A stretch of DNA of 26,328 nt from NCBI GenBank assembly GCA_035480535.1, contig DATIHQ010000055.1, positions 1 through 26,328 of the forward strand, read 5' to 3'. Origin of the DNA: DATIHQ01 sp035480535 (GTDB taxonomy: Bacteria > Chlamydiota > Chlamydiia > Chlamydiales > SM23-39). A model generated the notes under the pieces. It was not told the origin of the DNA. It ran no database searches and was given only the letters and a program-made list of their open reading frames with translations. Within the stretch, counting starts at the first letter, position 1; each line of letters starts with the position of its first letter. Shown in pieces: positions 21,319 to 26,328 of this stretch. The position numbers were made by a program, and so were the translations under genes.

Positions 21319-22503
21319 ATGGAAATTGCCCTTGATTTGCCCTTTGTTGAAATGGAGGAATCCCGCGAGGACGAGTCATGTAAACTCCTCCCCTTCCGCG
21401 CCGCCTCGATTCTGACTGAACCCGCCTGCAAGGTCCATGAATTTGCCCGCAGGATCAAGATCGTCGAGGTCCTAAATCCCACCGATTCCAAGATCCGCAA
21501 TTTTGTGAGAAAATGCTTCCTGGCCATTGCCATCGTCGTCCTTGCCTACATTGCCCTCTTTACGACCTTGCCCGGCATCGCCATCCGCGGGGTAGCTACC
21601 TATGTGCAAAAATCCTCTTTCACCTATCTAAAAGGAAATCCTGACAAGGAGAAAATTTTACAGGGAAACAAGTTCTCCCTTCTTTCCTGGAACGTTTGTT
21701 GCGTCCCAGCCGGCTATGCGATCACCAATGGAAACGTAATGCCGTGGCGCTACCGCATCGATGCGATCATCAATGAGATCAAAATGCAAAATGCCGATGC
21801 CGTCAGCCTCTATGAAATTTTCGATGCTGACGCCTCCCGCTATCTCTATAAAAGGCTCAAAGAGGAATATCCCCATTTCTATGTCAACATCGGCCCGCGC
21901 GCTTTGGGCGTCTCCTCTGGATTTTTCGTCGCCAGCAAATATGACATACGAAATCCCGAATTCACTCCGTTCCCCAAAAGTACCCTTGTCGGCAGAACCA
22001 AAAAATCAGAAAAAGGGGTGTTCTCCTTCGACCTCCAGAGCCGCAAGCACAGCTTTGCCCGCATCTTTGCCACCCACCTGCAACATTCCAACGCAAGCCA
22101 GTTCCCAACCGATCCAGAAATCCAGGGTCGAAAAGCGCAAATGGAGCTCATCGCGCAAAAAGTCATCCAAGTAAAAAACAGGGCAGCGCTCCTCACGGGC
22201 GATCTCAACATGGATGAAACCGAGCTCAGCGCCTCACCCCACCGCCATCTCTTCACCAAAGGCACCTTCCCCGAAAACGAGAAAACCTGGGGCGGGGACC
22301 AATTCTGCGCCTCTCTCGTTGGGGATCGCCCTTCCGAGCCCCTCACGCTCGACCATACGCTCGCACTCAACAATGGATCGGTGGAAAGCATTGAAACGAC
22401 CTACGTCCACACTGGCTTCAACGGCAAGGTTTTCGACCCCAATTCCACCTCAGACCACAAAGGCGTCCTCTCCATCGTCACCCTTCAAACGCTTGCTTAC
22501 TAA
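21319..22503 (+). CDS. Membrane-anchored endonuclease/exonuclease/phosphatase (EEP) family hydrolase
   Basis: A 394-residue protein. An N-terminal acidic region (1-60) precedes a hydrophobic stretch at about 66-96 that could be one long or two short membrane segments. The EEP domain follows (117-392). Motifs are LLSWNVCC (Asn125), SLYEIFDAD (Glu166), ATHLQHSN (His253), GDLNMDE (Asp295, Asn297), LDHTLA (345-346) and STSDHKGV (Asp379, His380). This is a complete metal-dependent active site. Neutral sphingomyelinases, inositol phosphatases and nucleases share it; the membrane anchor favours a lipid or phosphoester substrate at a membrane. The gene begins 30 bases after the amine oxidase and has no clear ribosome-binding site. 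The last codons lie in the palindromic element at 22491-22615. Confidence 0.85.
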   Translation: MEIALDLPFVEMEESREDESCKLLPFRAASILTEPACKVHEFARRIKIVEVLNPTDSKIRNFVRKCFLAIAIVVLAYIALFTTLPGIAIRGVATYVQKSSFTYLKGNPDKEKILQGNKFSLLSWNVCCVPAGYAITNGNVMPWRYRIDAIINEIKMQNADAVSLYEIFDADASRYLYKRLKEEYPHFYVNIGPRALGVSSGFFVASKYDIRNPEFTPFPKSTLVGRTKKSEKGVFSFDLQSRKHSFARIFATHLQHSNASQFPTDPEIQGRKAQMELIAQKVIQVKNRAALLTGDLNMDETELSASPHRHLFTKGTFPENEKTWGGDQFCASLVGDRPSEPLTLDHTLALNNGSVESIETTYVHTGFNGKVFDPNSTSDHKGVLSIVTLQTLAY

Positions 22504-22615
22504 CAAACTGTGGATCCTCTTTTAAACGCAAAGGCGCAAAGGAGAAGATATTTTTTTATTTTTTCTTTGCGTCTTTGCGTTGAATAAATCCAGGTGCCCC
22601 AGTATGTAAGCAAAC
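22491..22615. repeat. CGCAAAG palindromic element between convergent genes
   Basis: The inner arm AACGCAAAGGCGCAAAG (22525-22541) pairs with 22565-22581 at 16 of 17 positions, around a T-rich loop. The outer TTGCTTAC (22493-22500) pairs with GTAAGCAA (22606-22613), with looser GGATCC/CTGGAT similarity between. It spans the stop codon of the EEP gene and ends next to the stop of the gene at 22617. It may double as a bidirectional terminator. The GGGGCACC segment near its right end is shared with the element at 8457-8648. Confidence 0.65.
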
Positions 22616-22616
22616 T

Positions 22617-23723
22617 CTAGGTTCTTGAGATCTTGAAGTGGGCGGTTGGATTCATGGGAGCGATCTCGAAGGCGAGGATAAACTCTGTGTCCCAAAAGCC
22701 CCCCTCACCCGCCAGCGGAATGAGCTGGACTTTATGAGACGTGCTTTCAATTTTTAATGTTCCTTCTTTTCCTTGAAAAAGAAACGATTGGGCCTCCCCT
22801 GCATAGCGATGGAGGCTTTTTGGCTTGAAGCTTTGCGTGCCAATGAGACATTGCTGCGCATGAATGTAGAAAACAAAAGCCAATGGCTTTTCCGCCTCTA
22901 AGCCAATGAAACGGAGCCCAAGCTGGCAAGCATTGTCCTCGATTTGAGATTTGACTTCGATCCACACTTCGGGCAGAGCGTAGCAGCGGGTCCACTGGGG
23001 ATTTGGCTCATCGCTGGAAAGGTGGATCCCGAATTGATTGAGTTGGCCGAGAGGCAAAAGCTGCGGGCCCATGGCGCGGATTTCGATGTCTTTGAAAGTG
23101 ATTGATCCCATTCCCGATCCTTCGCCTGTGAGGGTGAGGGCCGCTTCCATCTCTTTTTTCTCTTTCTCGAAGGTTCCGAGACGAGGACTCTTTTTTGCGA
23201 GGGCGAGGAGGAAGGGATCGATTGGTTTCTTTAGGGTTCCGCCATGGAGGCAGAAGGCGCGAAGGAGAAGTGAATAGGAGAGTTTTCCCTCTTCATAGTG
23301 GGATTCGGGACACCAAAGAGAGAGTTTTTTTTCTAGAATGAAGCGCCCTAAATCGCGCGCCTCTTCTTCTTTGCCAGCGATGGCCCAAAGAAGCGTGAGT
23401 TGGCAAAGCTCCGGCAAGGTTAAAAATTGAGATCCCCTTGAAAAAATCGTCGGCGTCTTTCGTTTTCCCAGAAGATAGAGGAGGGCGACTGCCGGGGGAA
23501 ATTGTTTTCCAAAAGGGTGGGCTAGAAGCGAGTCGGGAACGGGGAGATCGAAAGCCCAGTACGTTCGTAAAGTCCGGTAGTATTCGCGCGGGTTATGATA
23601 AGGTGGGATTTCTCCCACCTTTGAATTTAGAATTTCGCAGCCTGACTGAATGCACTCATCCCAGGGATCCTCTCCATTTGAAGAGCAGCTCATAGAAGAG
23701 AGGGAGATGGGCGATGTTTCCAT
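22617..23723 (-). CDS. Hypothetical protein, last gene of the tyrS-ihfA strand run
   Basis: A 368-residue protein that I do not recognise by domain. The N-terminal 30 residues are Ser- and acid-rich. Residues about 45-185 are helical (PAVALLYLLGKRK, ELCQLTLLWAIAGKEEEARDLG), a solenoid-like pattern. Residues about 205-365 are strand-rich (SITFKDIEIRAMG, CYALPEVWIEVKSQIED, LAFVFYIHAQQ) and may form a beta-sandwich. There is no signal peptide. It starts 22 bases after the ihfA stop on the same strand. In Chlamydia trachomatis the gene next to ihfA and accA is the uncharacterised CT266, so this could be its counterpart. That equation rests on position alone. Confidence 0.7.
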   Translation of the reverse strand: METSPISLSSMSCSSNGEDPWDECIQSGCEILNSKVGEIPPYHNPREYYRTLRTYWAFDLPVPDSLLAHPFGKQFPPAVALLYLLGKRKTPTIFSRGSQFLTLPELCQLTLLWAIAGKEEEARDLGRFILEKKLSLWCPESHYEEGKLSYSLLLRAFCLHGGTLKKPIDPFLLALAKKSPRLGTFEKEKKEMEAALTLTGEGSGMGSITFKDIEIRAMGPQLLPLGQLNQFGIHLSSDEPNPQWTRCYALPEVWIEVKSQIEDNACQLGLRFIGLEAEKPLAFVFYIHAQQCLIGTQSFKPKSLHRYAGEAQSFLFQGKEGTLKIESTSHKVQLIPLAGEGGFWDTEFILAFEIAPMNPTAHFKISRT

Positions 23724-23744
23724 AGGACCTAATCAAATTGGCAC

Positions 23745-24029
23745 CTATTCAATAAGTTTGCGCATTTTCTTTCCAGGCGTAAATTTCACTGCCTTGCGCG
23801 CCGGAATCACAATTGGCACTGCAGCATTTTTCGGATTGCGTCCAATTTTTTGTTTTCTCTCGACGACTTCAAAGACTCCGAAATCGCGGAATTCAAGTCT
23901 GTCTCCTTGAGACAAAGTGTCAGTCATTGCATCGAGAAACGCCTGAATGACGTTACGGACATCGTTTGGATGCAGACCTTTCGTTTGAGAAATGGTCTGT
24001 ATCAACTTCTTCTTTGTGACCGTAGCCAT
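23745..24029 (-). CDS. ihfA: Integration host factor/HU-family DNA-binding protein
   Basis: A 94-residue HU/IHF-fold protein that binds and bends DNA as a dimer. The helical dimerisation part (MATVTKKKLIQTIS to about 45) is followed by the beta-arm region. There GDRLEFRDFGVFEVVERKQK, IGRNPKN and VKFTPGKKMRKLI give the family signature, including the RNPKN tip. Start at 24029: AAGGAG is eight bases upstream and the length is normal. The frame remains open upstream with a second AAGGAG ahead of a TTG at about 24083, which would add 18 residues; this is a minor possibility. tyrS ends about 200 bases upstream on the same strand; the gap should contain the promoter. Chlamydial IHF/HU proteins act in chromosome organisation through the developmental cycle. 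Confidence 0.93.
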   Translation of the reverse strand: MATVTKKKLIQTISQTKGLHPNDVRNVIQAFLDAMTDTLSQGDRLEFRDFGVFEVVERKQKIGRNPKNAAVPIVIPARKAVKFTPGKKMRKLIE

Positions 24030-24230
24030 ATCAGGGCTCCTTCTTTGGCGATTAGCCGTTTCTTTTAAATTTTCAGACAAGCTGTTTATCTCCTTCACTT
24101 AGGATCTAAGCGCGAATCCCAACTTCGCACTGATGAACCAATCCTAAATTTTTTCCCTTCCTGCCTCGTAGAGGCTTACATGTAAAGGGGTTCACGAGTT
24201 CAAAATAGCGATTGCTGATTATTTTTCAAA

Positions 24231-25490
24231 TCAATTTTTTGAAATGGTGATTAACATCCGTTTTTTTTTGCCCGCGCTTAAGAGAAGATAGGCTCCTTCG
24301 ATGAGATCACCAGGAGAAATAGAAAAGGTAGGATCAGAAATGCGCTCATTGTTTAAATAAGCTCCTCCATTTTTCACCAGGCGGACTCCCTCTGATTTAC
24401 TGGGAACAAGCGCCACGCGCGCTGCGATGTCCACATATTTTTGCCCCACTACTTCATCGTATTTTAGCGAGGCGCTCGGCATATCTCCCGCCAGCGCCTC
24501 CAAGGTCGAGCCAGTGATTTTGGCTTCAGATCCAGGCGCCATTCCCTCCGTTACTCGAAGCGCCGCCTCCAATCCCTCTTCTCCATGGACAAAGCGGGTC
24601 ACCTCTTCAGCAAGTCTTTTTTGCGCGATATTAGGAGCAGAGCCCATTTCCTTCTCTATCGCATGAATTTCATCCATTCCCAAAAACGTGAGCATTTTCA
24701 AAAGGCGAATCACATCTGCATCGGACACCCGCACCAAATATTGATAGAATTGATAGGGAGACAATTTATCACTCGAGAGCCAAATGGCTCCCTCTTCTGA
24801 CTTTCCAAATTTTTTCCCATCGCTCCGCGTCAATAAGGGCCACGTCACACCATAAACAGCCTCTCCGCCCAATTTTCGATTCAATTCGATTCCGGCCGTG
24901 ATATTGCCCCACTGATCGCTTCCTCCCATTTCAAGAGTCACGCCATATTTTTTATGCAGATAGTAGAAATCATATCCCTGCAAAAGCTGATAGCTAAATT
25001 CGGTGAAGCTCATCCCCTCTTCCGACACCATCCGCGTGCGCACCATTTCTTTCCCCATCATCGGGCCGATTCGGAAATGCTTTCCCACATCGCGCAAGAA
25101 ATCGACCAACGACATCGAGCCCAGCCAATCATTGTTATTTAAAATGACCGGCTTCGGACTTCCCTTCAAAACTTGATGAAAAAAGTGATCGATCGCCCGG
25201 ACATTGCCCGCCAGCGTCACGTCGTCTAAAAAAGATCTCTCGGTGCTTTTTCCAGAAGGATCGCCGATTCGCCCCGTCGCTCCCCCCAATATTATAAAAG
25301 GAGTGTGGCCGAATTTTTGGAACCAGGCAAGTCCCATGATGCCGACCAAGTTGCCCAGATGCAGGCTATCTGCCGTCGGATCGAATCCAACGTAGACCTT
25401 CAGCGGCTCTTTTACCTTATCCCGCAGTTCGGGATGGGTCATCTGGTCGATGAATCCCCTCTCAACGAGGGCGTCAATGACATTTTTCAT
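24231..25490 (-). CDS. tyrS: Tyrosyl-tRNA synthetase
   Basis: A 419-residue class Ic tRNA synthetase, the normal bacterial TyrRS length, charging tRNA-Tyr. The HIGH-type motif is HLGN (44-47) within VGFDPTADSLHLGNLVGIM. The KMSKS-type motif is KFGKS (227-231). GGSDQWGN (about 189-196) is the tyrosine/ATP-site signature. The C-terminal S4-like RNA-binding domain spans about 350-410 (VRLVKNGGAYLNNERI and AYLLLSAGKKKR). The ATG at 25490 is 31 bases after the small upstream gene and has a weak GATAGG site. No T-box leader is visible. Confidence 0.97.
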   Translation of the reverse strand: MKNVIDALVERGFIDQMTHPELRDKVKEPLKVYVGFDPTADSLHLGNLVGIMGLAWFQKFGHTPFIILGGATGRIGDPSGKSTERSFLDDVTLAGNVRAIDHFFHQVLKGSPKPVILNNNDWLGSMSLVDFLRDVGKHFRIGPMMGKEMVRTRMVSEEGMSFTEFSYQLLQGYDFYYLHKKYGVTLEMGGSDQWGNITAGIELNRKLGGEAVYGVTWPLLTRSDGKKFGKSEEGAIWLSSDKLSPYQFYQYLVRVSDADVIRLLKMLTFLGMDEIHAIEKEMGSAPNIAQKRLAEEVTRFVHGEEGLEAALRVTEGMAPGSEAKITGSTLEALAGDMPSASLKYDEVVGQKYVDIAARVALVPSKSEGVRLVKNGGAYLNNERISDPTFSISPGDLIEGAYLLLSAGKKKRMLITISKN

Positions 25491-25521
25491 CCTATCAGAT
25501 TAACCCGCGGATCTATTTCAT

Positions 25522-25836
25522 TCAAGAATGCTCGAACACCCTGCCTAAATCAACTCTCAACTTAGAGGCGATGGCTTCGACTTTGCTGCTCAATTTGGCG
25601 GCATCCCGATTTTGGTTAAACAGCTCCAGTTTTTCTTTGATGGGGACGCGATGCTTTGCATTATCGGCGATCCACTTGTGCATTTTGGCAATGCTATCGG
25701 CGATGGCCTTGGGGGTGATTTGCAGTTTTTCTTCTTCCCACTGGCGCAGCAATTTCTCTCTAGCGCGACGGGTCTTTAAACTCTCGGGGGCTAGGGGTCT
25801 ATCATCATCACTATATCTTTCTTCGGCCAAGCTCAT
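25522..25836 (-). CDS. Small hypothetical protein upstream of tyrS
   Basis: A 104-residue charged, helical protein. It starts MSLAEERYSDDDRPLAPESL, then has an Arg/Glu-rich helix (RRAREKLLRQWEEEKLQ) and a second helical half with HKWIADNAKHRVPIKEKLEL. The ATG at 25836 has a perfect AGGAGG six bases upstream, which rules out the earlier GTG at 25860. No known domain, signal peptide or membrane segment. It may share a transcript with tyrS (31-base gap). Divergent from the gene at 25964. Confidence 0.7.
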   Translation of the reverse strand: MSLAEERYSDDDRPLAPESLKTRRAREKLLRQWEEEKLQITPKAIADSIAKMHKWIADNAKHRVPIKEKLELFNQNRDAAKLSSKVEAIASKLRVDLGRVFEHS

Positions 25837-25963
25837 AATGAACCTCCTGTCGGCGACCACGAATCATATTAAAATTTGATTTATTCATCCACAAAAAAAT
25901 CTAGCCCTTTAACATCTTTTTCCCTTATGCTTGCCCTCCTTTTAACTTTCTAAGGAGGAAAAC

Positions 25964-26328
25964 ATGTCAGCAACTAAAGTAAATTTTAGTGCGAGCGAAT
26001 CTGATGTAAGTTGTTTCAAATACGAACAGGAACTATACAAGACAATCCTAAATAACCAATTAGGTCGACATCATACCATAACGAGGAACCTGAATCAATT
26101 TGCGATAAAGATACAATCTTATGAACAAGGAACCCCGCAGGCAGATTTGCATCGGTCTCAGCAGAATCTAATCACAGAAATTGAAGAACACAAAAAGACG
26201 TGGGATGATTTCACGCTACAAATACTTCCATATTACAGTGAAAAACATTATAAAATGCTCCTTCGCATATCAAAGGAAATCGGTCAATTTAGATCTCAAT
26301 ACAATGCTCTCGTCGCTAGAATACAAAA
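25964..26328 (+). CDS. Hypothetical protein, 3'-truncated by the window edge
   Basis: An open frame with a near-ideal ribosome-binding site, TAAGGAGG, five bases before the ATG. It runs without a stop to the end of the window (121 full codons). The product begins MSATKVNFSASESDVS. It continues as long amphipathic, Gln-rich helices, including EIEEHKKTWDDFTLQILPYY and then HYKMLLRISKEIGQFRSQYN. A coiled-coil protein is likely. The base composition is more AT-rich than that of the housekeeping genes nearby, as for other lineage-specific genes here. No family recognised. The 127 bases between this gene and the divergent one at 25836 should hold both promoters. Confidence 0.75.
   Translation, partial: MSATKVNFSASESDVSCFKYEQELYKTILNNQLGRHHTITRNLNQFAIKIQSYEQGTPQADLHRSQQNLITEIEEHKKTWDDFTLQILPYYSEKHYKMLLRISKEIGQFRSQYNALVARIQ

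Noticed and set aside
24163..24175. Hairpin GCCTC/GAGGC between tyrS and ihfA as a tyrS terminator
   Set aside because: The stem is only five bp and on the minus strand is followed by a purine-rich, not T-rich, stretch.
25837..25860. GTG start at 25860 for the small gene upstream of tyrS
   Set aside because: The AGGAGG sequence lies inside this extension, correctly spaced for the ATG at 25836.
1..26328. CRISPR array, rRNA, tRNA or intact transposase
   Set aside because: No regularly spaced repeats with unique spacers, no rRNA or cloverleaf signatures, and no DDE or tyrosine/serine recombinase frame were seen on reading both strands.

Overview
The window looks like chromosome of a chlamydia outside the Chlamydiaceae (an environmental or Parachlamydia-like member of the Chlamydiales). 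The main argument is gene content and order. A DnaQ-type exonuclease, an MsbA-like ABC exporter overlapping accA, and an IHF/HU protein occur in the relative order I recall for Chlamydia trachomatis CT261, CT264, CT265 and CT267. They are spread out here by accessory genes. Base composition by eye is in the mid to upper forties % GC, so a species name is not justified.

Layout. 1-1250: a metallo-beta-lactamase-fold hydrolase and a divergent small monooxygenase, ending in a row of hairpins. 1251-4868: a minus-strand accessory block with two candidate host-interaction proteins. One is a disordered-plus-helical protein carrying a eukaryote-style SUMO-interacting motif. The other is a CHAT/caspase-like domain joined to Sel1-type repeats. 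A rhodanese and an unknown protein are coupled downstream. 4951-7319: pyruvate dehydrogenase E1 alpha and beta, preceded by a tiny lipoprotein and a GC-rich palindrome. 7401-8408: a CPBP intramembrane protease. 8707-10232: exonuclease plus nucleoside-sugar-type epimerase. 10399-12786: two small helical proteins and a large protein of unknown function. 13154-17014: L,D-transpeptidase, accA and ABC exporter in one overlapping minus-strand run. 17114-22503: a plus-strand run of arginine decarboxylase, deoxyhypusine-synthase-like protein, flavin amine oxidase and a membrane-anchored EEP-fold hydrolase. 22617-25836: an unknown protein, ihfA, tyrS and a small unknown gene, all on the minus strand. 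At the right edge a plus-strand gene runs off the window.

How the genes fit together. The PDH E1 pair, accA, tyrS, ihfA and the exporter are housekeeping. The speA / DHS-like / amine oxidase run reads as a compact polyamine pathway starting from arginine. The LDT-accA-exporter run reads as an envelope unit. The accessory genes (SIM protein, CHAT-Sel1 protein, CPBP protease, membrane EEP hydrolase) are good candidates for host-facing functions; this is inference from domains.

The non-coding DNA is unusually rich in palindromes. There are two copies of a GAGCCC element (7021-7104 and 11067-11144, opposite orientation), a nested inverted repeat of about 190 bp (8457-8648), a 167-bp MITE-like element flanked by TAA (10233-10399), a large GC-rich palindrome (12861-13135) and a CGCAAAG palindrome (22491-22615). 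I saw no rRNA, tRNA, CRISPR array or intact transposase.
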